Program-made: the position numbers and the translations under genes
Shown here: positions 1-6,132 of the stretch, piece by piece
Layout of the letters: the number at the start of each line of letters is the position of its first letter
Numbering within the stretch: position 1 is the stretch's first letter
Source: Thiobacillus sp. UBA6918
GTDB lineage: Bacteria > Pseudomonadota > Gammaproteobacteria > Burkholderiales > Thiobacillaceae
Length of the DNA stretch: 14,253 nucleotides
Reading direction: 5' to 3'
Assembly: GCA_002450925.1 (NCBI GenBank)
Contig: DKAU01000058.1
Location: forward strand, 1 to 14,253
The notes under the pieces: generated by a model
Seen by the model: the letters and a program-made list of their open reading frames with translations, nothing else
Databases searched by the model: none
What the model was told of the DNA's origin: nothing

Positions 1-1168
1 GGGCAAGAAAGATGATGCCGGTCCTCCGGACCTGGACGAGTTGTGGCGGCGCTTTAACCAGCGCTTGAACGGCATGTTCGGCTCCCGAGGTGGCAAGGGC
101 GGCGAACCGGGCGGGTCTGGTTCTGCAGGCAGCTCAGGCGGGCTGGCCGGGATGATTGTCGGCCTGGCATTCCTGGTCTGGATTGCCACGGGTTTTTACA
201 TTGTGGATGCAGGCAGCCGCGGCGTGGTACAGCGCTTTGGCAAGTACACCGAGACCACGGGTCCCGGTGCGCACTGGCGCATGCCTTGGCCGGTTGAATC
301 CAGTCGAGTGATCAATCTGGACGGTGTGCGCACGATCGAAGTTGGTTATCGGGGCAAGTCCAAGAACCTGCAGGAATCTCTGATGCTGACGGATGACGAA
401 AACATCGTCGATCTGCAGTTTGCTGTGCAGTACAACCTAAAGAATGCCGAGGAATTTCTGTTCGTCAATCGCTACGAGAATATCGAGGACGGCGATGATG
501 TGGTGCGCCAGGCTGCCGAGACGGCCATGCGCGAAGTCGTCGGCAAGAGCAAGATGGATTTTGTGTTGAACATCGGTCGAACCGAGGTGGCTGCGAGAGC
601 GCAGCAATTGATGCAGGAAATTCTTGACCGCTACAAGACCGGCATCAGTATCAGCCAGGTCACCCTGCAGAACGTGCAGGCGCCGGAACAGGTGCTGGCG
701 GCGTTTGAGGACGTGCAAAAGGCCAACCAGGATCGCGACCGCGTGAAGAATGAGGCCCAGGCTTATTCCAACGATGTCGTGCCGCGTGCCCGAGGTGAAG
801 CGGCACGCCTGTTGCAGGAAGCAGAAGGCTACAAGCAGCAGGTGATTGCCAATGCACAGGGTGAAGCGGCACGCTTCAGCCAGGTGCTGGGTGAATACCA
901 GAAAGCACCTGTGGTGACTCGCCAGCGCATTTATCTGGACACCATGCAGCAGGTGATGAACAACAGCAGCAAGGTGGTGGTGGATCAGAAAGGCGGCAAC
1001 AATCTGCTTTACCTGCCGCTGGACAAACTGCAGCAAATTGCGTCGCAACCATACGCTGGCGCTCCTGAGTCGCTGCGCCAGCCGGTTGGTTCGGCACCGG
1101 CGAGCGGGCCAGCTCCGCTGAGTTCCGGCCGTGATTTGCTTGGACGTGACCGGGGAGATCGGCCATGA
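1..1168 (+). CDS. hflK: HflK, FtsH-protease modulator, SPFH/band 7 membrane protein (5' end outside window)
   Basis: HflK forms with HflC a large inner-membrane complex that encloses and modulates the FtsH protease. The frame is open from base 2 to the left edge, and the first visible residues (GKKDDAGPPDLDELWRRF) match the usual HflK N-terminus, so the gene starts before the window; a TTG at 41 is not the true start. A Gly/Ser-rich linker (about 33-50 visible residues in) is followed by one membrane segment (GMIVGLAFLVWIATGFYIV), then the SPFH domain starting VDAGSRGVVQRFGKY, then an Ala/Glu/Gln-rich coiled coil containing two RGEAAR/QGEAAR-type repeats. The C-terminal tail is Pro/Ser/Gly-rich. 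The stop overlaps the hflC start (ATGA), indicating translational coupling. Family assignment is secure. Confidence 0.96.
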   Translation, partial: GKKDDAGPPDLDELWRRFNQRLNGMFGSRGGKGGEPGGSGSAGSSGGLAGMIVGLAFLVWIATGFYIVDAGSRGVVQRFGKYTETTGPGAHWRMPWPVESSRVINLDGVRTIEVGYRGKSKNLQESLMLTDDENIVDLQFAVQYNLKNAEEFLFVNRYENIEDGDDVVRQAAETAMREVVGKSKMDFVLNIGRTEVAARAQQLMQEILDRYKTGISISQVTLQNVQAPEQVLAAFEDVQKANQDRDRVKNEAQAYSNDVVPRARGEAARLLQEAEGYKQQVIANAQGEAARFSQVLGEYQKAPVVTRQRIYLDTMQQVMNNSSKVVVDQKGGNNLLYLPLDKLQQIASQPYAGAPESLRQPVGSAPASGPAPLSSGRDLLGRDRGDRP

Positions 1169-2040
1169 ACCGTATTGCATCCATTTTGATTGGCGCGCTG
1201 GTCGCGTTGATTGTTATCAATTCAGTCATCTTCACCGTGGATCAGAGGCAAAATGCGCTGGTACGCCAGTTCGGCGAGGCCGTCGCGGTGTACAAGGAGC
1301 CCGGACTGAAATTCAAACTGCCGCTGGTGCAGAACGTGCTGTATTTCGATACCCGTATCCTGACCAGCGACACCAAGCAGGCGGAGAGCTTCCTCACTTC
1401 TGAAAAGAAGAATGTGCTGGTCGATTCCTTCATCAAGTGGCGGGTCATGGATGCCAAGCAGTTCTATGTGGCCGTGGGCGGGGACGAAGACCGGGCTGCT
1501 ACCCGTCTGCGCCAGACCGTGAACGACGGCCTGCGAGCCGAGTTCGGCAAGCGAACCGTGCATGACGTGGTGTCGGGCGAGCGTGACCAGATCATGCGCA
1601 TCATCCAGCAGAAGGCAGACCAGGATGCGCGCAAGATTGGCGTGCAGGTGGTGGATGTTCGCCTGAAGCGTGTTGACCTGTCTGGAGATGTCAGCCAGTC
1701 CGTCTATGGACGCATGGAGGCCGAACGCAAGCGCGACGCCAACGATGCCCGTGCCACCGGTGCTGCGGAAGCAGAGAAGATTCGCGCTGATGCCGATAAA
1801 CAGAAAGCCATCATCGTGGCTGAGGCCTACCGCGATGCCCAGCGCGTCAAGGGCGAGGGCGATGCGAAAGCGGCTGCCATCTATGCAGCTGCATACGGAA
1901 AGAACCCCGAGTTCTATGCCTTCTATCGCTCCATGCAGGCATATCGCGAGAGCTTTACCAATAAGGGCGACCTGATGGTCCTGGATCCCAGTTCGGATTT
2001 CTTCAAGTACATGAAGAATCCACGCGCAGGTGGCAAGTAG
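1165..2040 (+). CDS. hflC: HflC, partner of HflK in the FtsH-modulating complex
   Basis: HflC is the second SPFH/band 7 subunit of the HflKC complex, anchored in the inner membrane with its main domain in the periplasm. The 291-residue protein has one N-terminal signal-anchor helix (residues about 4-25, ILIGALVALIVINSVIF), then the SPFH domain opening with VDQRQNALVRQFGEAV, then a charged helical region around residues 185-230 rich in Ala, Glu, Lys and Arg. Length is close to that of known HflC. The start ATG overlaps the hflK stop as ATGA and is preceded by GGGGAG at 1152-1157 with a 7-base gap. The stop (TAG) shares its last base with the GTG start of the next gene, so all three genes appear to be translated as a coupled set. 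Confidence 0.96.
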   Translation: MNRIASILIGALVALIVINSVIFTVDQRQNALVRQFGEAVAVYKEPGLKFKLPLVQNVLYFDTRILTSDTKQAESFLTSEKKNVLVDSFIKWRVMDAKQFYVAVGGDEDRAATRLRQTVNDGLRAEFGKRTVHDVVSGERDQIMRIIQQKADQDARKIGVQVVDVRLKRVDLSGDVSQSVYGRMEAERKRDANDARATGAAEAEKIRADADKQKAIIVAEAYRDAQRVKGEGDAKAAAIYAAAYGKNPEFYAFYRSMQAYRESFTNKGDLMVLDPSSDFFKYMKNPRAGGK

Positions 2041-2228
2041 TGGGCGCAGGCGAGCTGATCATGGCGTTTGGCCTGATGCTGGTGCTTGAAGGCATGATGC
2101 CTTTCGCCGCCCCCGCTTTATGGCGCGAAGCCTTCCGCCGCGCCATCGAAATGCGCGACGGGCAACTGCGATTCGTCGGTGCGGCCTCCATGCTGGCCGG
2201 TCTGGCGCTGATTCTGCTGGCTAAATAA
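2040..2228 (+). CDS. DUF2065 family small membrane protein (YjeT-like)
   Basis: A 62-residue protein with two hydrophobic helices (about residues 5-24 and 44-61) separated by a short charged loop (WREAFRRAIEMRDGQLR). The LMLVLEGMMPF segment and the two-helix layout match the DUF2065/YjeT family, which lies next to hflKC in many proteobacteria; its function is not established. The GTG start at 2040 overlaps the hflC stop (TAGTG). It places 13 residues before LVLEG, close to the spacing I recall for E. coli YjeT, so I prefer it to the in-frame ATG at 2061. A small accessory role with HflKC is inferred from context only. Confidence 0.85.
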   Translation: MGAGELIMAFGLMLVLEGMMPFAAPALWREAFRRAIEMRDGQLRFVGAASMLAGLALILLAK

Positions 2229-2237
2229 AGAAACATC

Positions 2238-3206
2238 ATGCGCGCCTGGCTGCTTCCTGAAAACATAGAAGACGTATTGCCGCCCAAGGCATGGAAGCTG
2301 GAGGGTGTGCGTCGCGCCATGCTTGATCTCTTCCGTTCGCGCAATTACGAACTGGTCGTTCCGCCGCTGATCGAGTATGTCGATTCGCTGCTGACCGGTG
2401 CCGGATCCGATCTGGATCTCAAGACTTTCAAAATCGTGGATCAGCTTTCCGGTCGCATGATGGGTGTGCGCGCCGACATGACACCGCAGGTTGCGCGGAT
2501 CGATGCCCACCTGCTTGGCCAAAATGCCGTCAACCGCCTATGTTACGTGGGCAGCGTGCTGCATACGGTGCCAGACGGTGTTTATCATTCGCGCGAACCC
2601 ATGCAATTGGGCGCTGAGCTGTATGGCATGGCTGGTGTGGAAGGCGATCTGGAAGTGTTGACGCTTATGCTGGATGCGTTGCAGGCGGCAGGGTTGAAAA
2701 ACATCCAGCTCGATATCGGGCATGTTGGCATCTATCGTGCGCTTGCCGAAGCTGCCGGGCTTGCTGCCGAACAGGAGGAAGTACTGTTCAAGGCGCTTCA
2801 AACCAAGGCCGGTGACGAAGTTGCCGCACTCTGCAAGGATGTGGATGCAGGGATTGCCAAGGCGCTTGTTTCGCTGACACGGCTTTATGGTGGCGTCGAG
2901 ACGCTGCAAGCTGCAGGCGAGGCACTGCCAGACAATGCGGGCATTCAGGCTGCGCTGGCCACTTTGTCGCATCTGGCGAAATCACTTGAAAACCGCAGCA
3001 TCGAAATTGCCTTCGATCTGGCAGAGTTGCGCGGCTACGGATATCACAGCGGCGTGGTGTTTGCCGCCTATACGGGCGGGCACAGCCGCGCGATTGCATT
3101 GGGCGGACGCTATGACGAAGCCGGCAAGGCTTTCGGCCGCGCCCGACCTGCCACAGGTTTCAGTCTTGATCTGCGCGAGCTGGTCGAAGCTGCGTCAGAC
3201 ACATAA
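2238..3206 (+). CDS. hisZ: HisZ, ATP phosphoribosyltransferase regulatory subunit
   Basis: HisZ is a paralogue of histidyl-tRNA synthetase that lacks aminoacylation activity and binds the short form of HisG to make the first enzyme of histidine synthesis. The 322-residue protein shows the class II synthetase core: motif 1 around YELVVPPLIEYVDSL (37-51), the motif 2 region with REP-QLGAELYG (119-130), a HisA-like ELRGYGYHSGVVF segment and motif 3 with GGRYD (289-293). There is no anticodon-binding domain, which separates it from HisS. From memory, betaproteobacterial HisZ is usually about 380 residues; this one stops just after the synthetase fold at SLDLRELVEAASDT. Only a weak AAAGAAA lies before the ATG, 9 bases after the DUF2065 stop. 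The presence of HisZ implies a short-form HisG elsewhere in the genome. Confidence 0.93.
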   Translation: MRAWLLPENIEDVLPPKAWKLEGVRRAMLDLFRSRNYELVVPPLIEYVDSLLTGAGSDLDLKTFKIVDQLSGRMMGVRADMTPQVARIDAHLLGQNAVNRLCYVGSVLHTVPDGVYHSREPMQLGAELYGMAGVEGDLEVLTLMLDALQAAGLKNIQLDIGHVGIYRALAEAAGLAAEQEEVLFKALQTKAGDEVAALCKDVDAGIAKALVSLTRLYGGVETLQAAGEALPDNAGIQAALATLSHLAKSLENRSIEIAFDLAELRGYGYHSGVVFAAYTGGHSRAIALGGRYDEAGKAFGRARPATGFSLDLRELVEAASDT

Positions 3207-3229
3207 TCAAACTTAGGGAGAACTTAATC

Positions 3230-4522
3230 ATGGCGAAGAATGTCGTCGTCATCGGCACCCAATGGGGCGATGAGGGCAAGGGAAAGATTGTCGACTGGTT
3301 GACTGACCGCGCCCAGGGCGTGGTTCGGTTCCAGGGCGGACACAACGCCGGCCACACGCTGGTGGTCAACGGCAAGAAAACGGTATTGCATCTGATCCCT
3401 TCCGGTATCCTGCGCGAGAACGTGACCTGCTACATCGGCAACGGCGTCGTTCTCGCACCTGATGCGCTGCTGGAGGAAATCGACATGCTGGCGGCGGCCG
3501 GTGTTGATATTTCAGGGCGGTTGAAAATTTCCGAGGCAACCCCTTTGATTCTTCCACATCACGTGGCACTGGATAAAGCTCGCGAAATCGCCAAAGGTGC
3601 CGGCAAGATCGGCACAACCGGCCGCGGCATCGGACCAGCCTATGAAGACAAGGTGGCGCGTCGGGCCATTCGCGTGCAGGACCTGTTCCACCGGGAACGC
3701 TTCGCCGCCAAGCTGGGTGAAGTGCTCGATCATCACAACTTCATGCTGAAGAATTATTTCAAGGCCGACATTGTCGACTTCAACAAGACGCTGGACGAAA
3801 CAATGCGCATGGCAGAACGCATCAAGCCGCTGGTGGCTGATGTTCCTCGCGCGCTGTACGAAGCCAACAAGGGCGGCGACAACCTGCTGTTTGAAGGCGC
3901 GCAGGGCACGCTGCTTGATATCGACCACGGTACGTATCCGTTTGTGACCTCGTCAAACTGTACGGCCGGCGGCGCTTCCACTGGCACCGGCATGGGCCCG
4001 TCGTCCATGCACTATGTGCTGGGCATTACCAAGGCTTACACCACACGCGTGGGTTCCGGCCCATTCCCGACAGAGCTGTTCGACGATATCGGCAGATACC
4101 TGGGTGAGAAGGGCCACGAATTTGGCGCTACCACTGGCCGAGCCCGCCGCTGCGGCTGGTTTGATGCGGCTGCGCTCAAGCGCTCCATCCAGATTAATGG
4201 CATTTCCGGCCTGTGCGTGACCAAGCTCGATGTGCTCGATGGCCTGGAAACCCTGAGAATCTGCGTCGGCTACAAGATCAATGGCCAGGTCAGCGACATA
4301 CTGCCTGTTGGCGCTGAGATGCTGTCTAACTGCGAGCCGATCTATGAGGATCTGCCGGGTTGGAAGGATTCCACAGTTGGTGTAAAAACCGTGGACGGCC
4401 TGCCTGCCAATGCGCGTACCTACCTGGAGCGCATGGAAGCACTGTGCGAAGTTCCGATCGACATCATTTCCACCGGTCCAGACCGCGAGGAAACCATTGT
4501 CAAACGTCATCCCTTTGAATGA
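3230..4522 (+). CDS. purA: Adenylosuccinate synthetase
   Basis: PurA joins IMP and aspartate using GTP to give adenylosuccinate, the first committed step from IMP to AMP. The 430-residue length is standard for bacteria. Key motifs are visible: the N-terminal GTQWGDEGKGKIVD loop with the catalytic Asp14, GGHNAGHT with the catalytic His42, the IMP-binding QGTLLDIDHGTYPFVTSSN region, TTGRARRCGWFD, and the guanine-binding TKLDVLDG. The start follows an AGGGAG ribosome site at 3215-3220 by 9 bases and lies 23 bases after hisZ. A terminator hairpin follows the stop. The gene connects functionally with the phosphoribosyltransferase at 9130, which makes the IMP that PurA uses. Confidence 0.98.
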   Translation: MAKNVVVIGTQWGDEGKGKIVDWLTDRAQGVVRFQGGHNAGHTLVVNGKKTVLHLIPSGILRENVTCYIGNGVVLAPDALLEEIDMLAAAGVDISGRLKISEATPLILPHHVALDKAREIAKGAGKIGTTGRGIGPAYEDKVARRAIRVQDLFHRERFAAKLGEVLDHHNFMLKNYFKADIVDFNKTLDETMRMAERIKPLVADVPRALYEANKGGDNLLFEGAQGTLLDIDHGTYPFVTSSNCTAGGASTGTGMGPSSMHYVLGITKAYTTRVGSGPFPTELFDDIGRYLGEKGHEFGATTGRARRCGWFDAAALKRSIQINGISGLCVTKLDVLDGLETLRICVGYKINGQVSDILPVGAEMLSNCEPIYEDLPGWKDSTVGVKTVDGLPANARTYLERMEALCEVPIDIISTGPDREETIVKRHPFE

Positions 4523-4536
4523 ATTAGCAGCTTCAT

Positions 4537-4574
4537 TAAATAAAAAACCGGGCTTTTGCCCGGTTTTTTATTTG
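4537..4574. terminator. Bidirectional intrinsic terminator between purA and the cytochrome genes
   Basis: A perfect inverted repeat pairs AAAAAACCGGGC (4542-4553) with GCCCGGTTTTTT (4558-4569) around a TTTT loop, and A-T pairing continues outward to about 4538/4573. Six Ts follow the GC stem on both strands, so it can end purA transcripts from the left and the cytochrome transcript from the right. It lies between two convergent genes, as expected for a shared terminator. Confidence 0.93.
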
Positions 4575-4590
4575 GAGCAGTGCGGTTGGT

Positions 4591-5400
4591 TTATTCCTGG
4601 TAGGGAACGCATTTGATCTTGTCGCCACCCATGATGGGTAATTGGCCGCCGCATTCCATCAGTTCCTTTGGCGGTTTATAGATCCACATCTGATACATGG
4701 ACGTGATCCATTGCACGGCGAATGAAATACCCATTAATGCGCCGCTACCGATTACCATCCAGGCAAAAGCCGGTTGCATCTTGGTGAGATACCAGGAGGC
4801 GATGTCCAGAAGAATGGTCAGGAAGGGCACGATGATCACGACGCACTTGATCCACAATGGACGCATATAGGCGTGTGTGAATATGTTGCTGACGATGAAA
4901 AAGATGAAGGTGATGCCAAACAAATGAATGTGTGACACGCGTACCAGGGTAGAAATGCTCATTCCTTCATCCCTGGATACTAATTTGGATACGTCGTCAA
5001 AGTTTGTAAGGTTCGGCAGATGCGGATTGGCGGCAGGGCTATGGCACGCGATGCAACGCGTATCCATGATGGATTTGACCTTGCTGTCATAAACTTCCTT
5101 GGCGGCCCCATCGTGAACCCATGTCAGGATGGATTGTCGTTCTTCTGGCGGGAGCATATTTTGCATGGGCCCGTTTAACGCAGACTCAAGCCGGGTGCCA
5201 CCTTTTTTACCGCTATAGGCAATGCGCAGGTCTTCTGCAGTAAGCATGGTCTTGCCATCGCGGTTGGCATGAACCTCCCAGACCTGAATCATCGCAAACA
5301 AGTACCCAGTGCCCAGCACCAGCAGCGTCATGGTGTAGACCATGCGCAGGGACAAAGGTAGAAATGCAAAATGGATAAGACGCGAGTTCATATTATTCAC
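4591..5400 (-). CDS. Polytopic membrane protein with a periplasmic mono-heme c site
   Basis: A 269-residue protein with an N-terminal helix (about 20-40), a soluble loop carrying one heme c motif CIACH (116-120), and three more predicted helices (about 154-175, 183-203 and 211-233). The loop has a conserved-looking LTAEDLRIAYSGKKGGTRLE stretch. His157, His159 and His176 lie at either end of the second helix (RVSHIHLFGITF...NIFTHA), which would suit binding of a b-type heme or quinone contact, but this is inference. I recognise the overall pattern as a widespread uncharacterised cytochrome family but cannot name a function. The GTG start at 5400 has AAGGA 5 bases upstream; ATG at 5391 is the alternative. 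It is one base past the stop of the lipoprotein cytochrome gene, so the two are co-transcribed. Confidence 0.78.
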   Translation of the reverse strand: MNNMNSRLIHFAFLPLSLRMVYTMTLLVLGTGYLFAMIQVWEVHANRDGKTMLTAEDLRIAYSGKKGGTRLESALNGPMQNMLPPEERQSILTWVHDGAAKEVYDSKVKSIMDTRCIACHSPAANPHLPNLTNFDDVSKLVSRDEGMSISTLVRVSHIHLFGITFIFFIVSNIFTHAYMRPLWIKCVVIIVPFLTILLDIASWYLTKMQPAFAWMVIGSGALMGISFAVQWITSMYQMWIYKPPKELMECGGQLPIMGGDKIKCVPYQE

Positions 5401-5401
5401 A

Positions 5402-5785
5402 CTATTCCTTGGCGCCCTGGTCTATCCAGTCGCGAATCATGTTGACGGTTTCTTCTGGCAGCGGATCGCTGTTGTGTGGCATGCGCAGGGAAGGGTCTGC
5501 CTTGCCGGATACGAGTCTATAAAGTGTGCTGTTCACAGACTGGCCAGCAACAACTACCGGGCCGAACTTGGTGCCGCGCAATGTGGCTTCATAGGAATCC
5601 AGCAAGAGACCGGATTTTTCGGTTCCCTTGCCGCCTTCCTTGTGGCATTCCACGCAGTACTGATCAAGTATGGGCTTGATATCGGTGTGATAGGAAAGCG
5701 GCTTGGTTTCCTTTTCACCACAGCTTGCCAAAAGTACGGCAGAAACACCTGCAATCGCAATCAAGGAGAAAACTTTGCTGGACAT
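5402..5785 (-). CDS. Mono-heme cytochrome c lipoprotein (planctomycete-type cytochrome domain)
   Basis: A 127-residue exported lipoprotein. The signal peptide (MSSKVFSLIAIAGVSAVLL) ends in a lipobox LASC with the lipidated Cys22; Gly follows the Cys, so by the usual sorting rule it should go to the outer membrane. The mature part carries one heme c motif CVECH (44-48) in the context IKPILDQYCVECHKEG, then GLLLDSYEATLRG and a C-terminal MIRDWIDQGA, a layout typical of PSCyt1-like cytochrome c domains. The late Met in LRMPH may be the sixth heme ligand (inference). An upstream in-frame ATG at 5803 is possible, but the ribosome site AAAGGTGGG fits only the ATG at 5785. The gene is first in a two-gene operon with the membrane cytochrome gene. 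The likely role is periplasmic electron transfer; the partner is unknown. Confidence 0.83.
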   Translation of the reverse strand: MSSKVFSLIAIAGVSAVLLASCGEKETKPLSYHTDIKPILDQYCVECHKEGGKGTEKSGLLLDSYEATLRGTKFGPVVVAGQSVNSTLYRLVSGKADPSLRMPHNSDPLPEETVNMIRDWIDQGAKE

Positions 5786-5791
5786 GATGAA

Positions 5792-5800
5792 CCCACCTTT
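5792..5800 (-). promoter_or_regulatory. Ribosome binding site that fixes the lipoprotein cytochrome start
   Basis: On the minus strand AAAGGTGGG ends 6 bases before the ATG at 5785 and overlaps the upstream ATG at 5803, which has no ribosome site of its own. This supports the shorter protein with a clean lipoprotein signal peptide. Confidence 0.7.
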
Positions 5801-5823
5801 CATATAAAGGATTAGTAGTTTCT

Positions 5824-5852
5824 AATATACTTAACCATATGAAGAGTTGCAA
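5824..5852 (-). promoter_or_regulatory. Sigma70-like promoter of the cytochrome operon
   Basis: On the minus strand TTGCAA (5847-5852) and TATATT (5824-5829) are separated by exactly 17 bases. The -10 box matches consensus at 5 of 6 positions and the -35 box at 4 of 6. Initiation near 5817 would leave a leader of about 30 bases before the lipoprotein start. No obvious operator repeat was seen around it. Confidence 0.65.
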
Positions 5853-5945
5853 GTATTTTTATTCTGGTTTTTGTGTGCTTGATGATTGGCAATAAGGTCT
5901 TTCTAGTTCATTGATAAAGGAATGAAAAGAACAAAGAGGAGGGCG

Positions 5946-5954
5946 TGGCATAAT
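5946..5954 (+). promoter_or_regulatory. Possible extended -10 promoter reading towards rnr
   Basis: TGGCATAAT is a TGn-extended -10 element with a 5/6 hexamer (CATAAT). No recognisable -35 box lies 16-18 bases upstream. It is the best plus-strand candidate I found for rnr, but a transcript from here would have to cross the hairpin at 5975-5990 and run antisense through the whole tRNA-Leu gene. It could also be a chance match. Confidence 0.3.
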
Positions 5955-5963
5955 GGCCGCTTG

Positions 5964-5994
5964 AAAAGCAAAAAGGCAGCCTAAGCTGCCTTTT
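5964..5994 (-). terminator. Intrinsic terminator of tRNA-Leu
   Basis: On the minus strand AAAAGGCAGC and GCTGCCTTTT form a 10-pair stem around a TTAG loop, followed by a T-rich run (TTTTTGCTTTT). It begins about 13 bases after the tRNA CCA end. On the plus strand the hairpin is followed only by TTTTAAACTTT, so it is a weaker terminator in that direction. Confidence 0.85.
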
Positions 5995-6006
5995 AAACTT
6001 TAAATG

Positions 6007-6091
6007 TGGTGCCCAGGAGAGGACTCGAACCTCCACACCTTGCGGCGCATGCACCTGAAGCATGTGCGTCTACCAATTCCGCCACCTGGGC
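6007..6091 (-). tRNA. tRNA-Leu (anticodon CAG)
   Basis: On the minus strand a complete 85-base class II tRNA is visible. The acceptor stem GCCCAGG (6085-6091) pairs with CCTGGGC (6011-6017), followed by A and an encoded CCA (6007-6009). The anticodon stem CATGC/GCATG encloses the loop TTCAGGT, giving anticodon CAG at 6055-6057. The variable arm CGCCGCAAGGTGTG is long, as in leucine tRNAs, and the T arm is GGAGG-TTCGAGT-CCTCT. It reads CUG leucine codons, which are frequent in this window. It has its own promoter and terminator. Confidence 0.97.
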
Positions 6092-6104
6092 ACGGAAGCC
6101 GCGT

Positions 6105-6132
6105 ATTTTAAGGAAAGCGCATAAATTGTCAA
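6105..6132 (-). promoter_or_regulatory. Strong promoter of tRNA-Leu, overlapping the rnr start
   Basis: On the minus strand a perfect -35 TTGACA (6127-6132) is followed after 16 bases by TAAAAT (6105-6110), matching the -10 consensus at 5 of 6 positions. The discriminator ACGCGGC is GC-rich, typical of stable-RNA promoters under stringent (ppGpp) control. Initiation near 6098 leaves only a few bases before the tRNA 5' end at 6091. The -35 box covers the first base of the rnr ATG on the other strand. Confidence 0.82.

Noticed and set aside
41..43. TTG as the start of hflK
   Set aside because: The frame is open upstream to the window edge and the residues before it (PPDLDE) are typical HflK sequence.
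437..1180. 247-residue open frame on the minus strand inside hflK
   Set aside because: Opposite strand of a certain gene, with His/Leu-rich composition typical of a shadow frame.
4500..4600. Attachment-site copy of the tRNA-Leu 3' end beyond the cytochrome genes
   Set aside because: No repeat of the tRNA 3' sequence was found there or elsewhere between 4500 and 6000, and no integrase is present.
6006..6131. N-terminal extension of RNase R reading through the tRNA-Leu complement
   Set aside because: It translates the antisense of a complete tRNA and its promoter; RNase R homology begins at the ATG at 6132.
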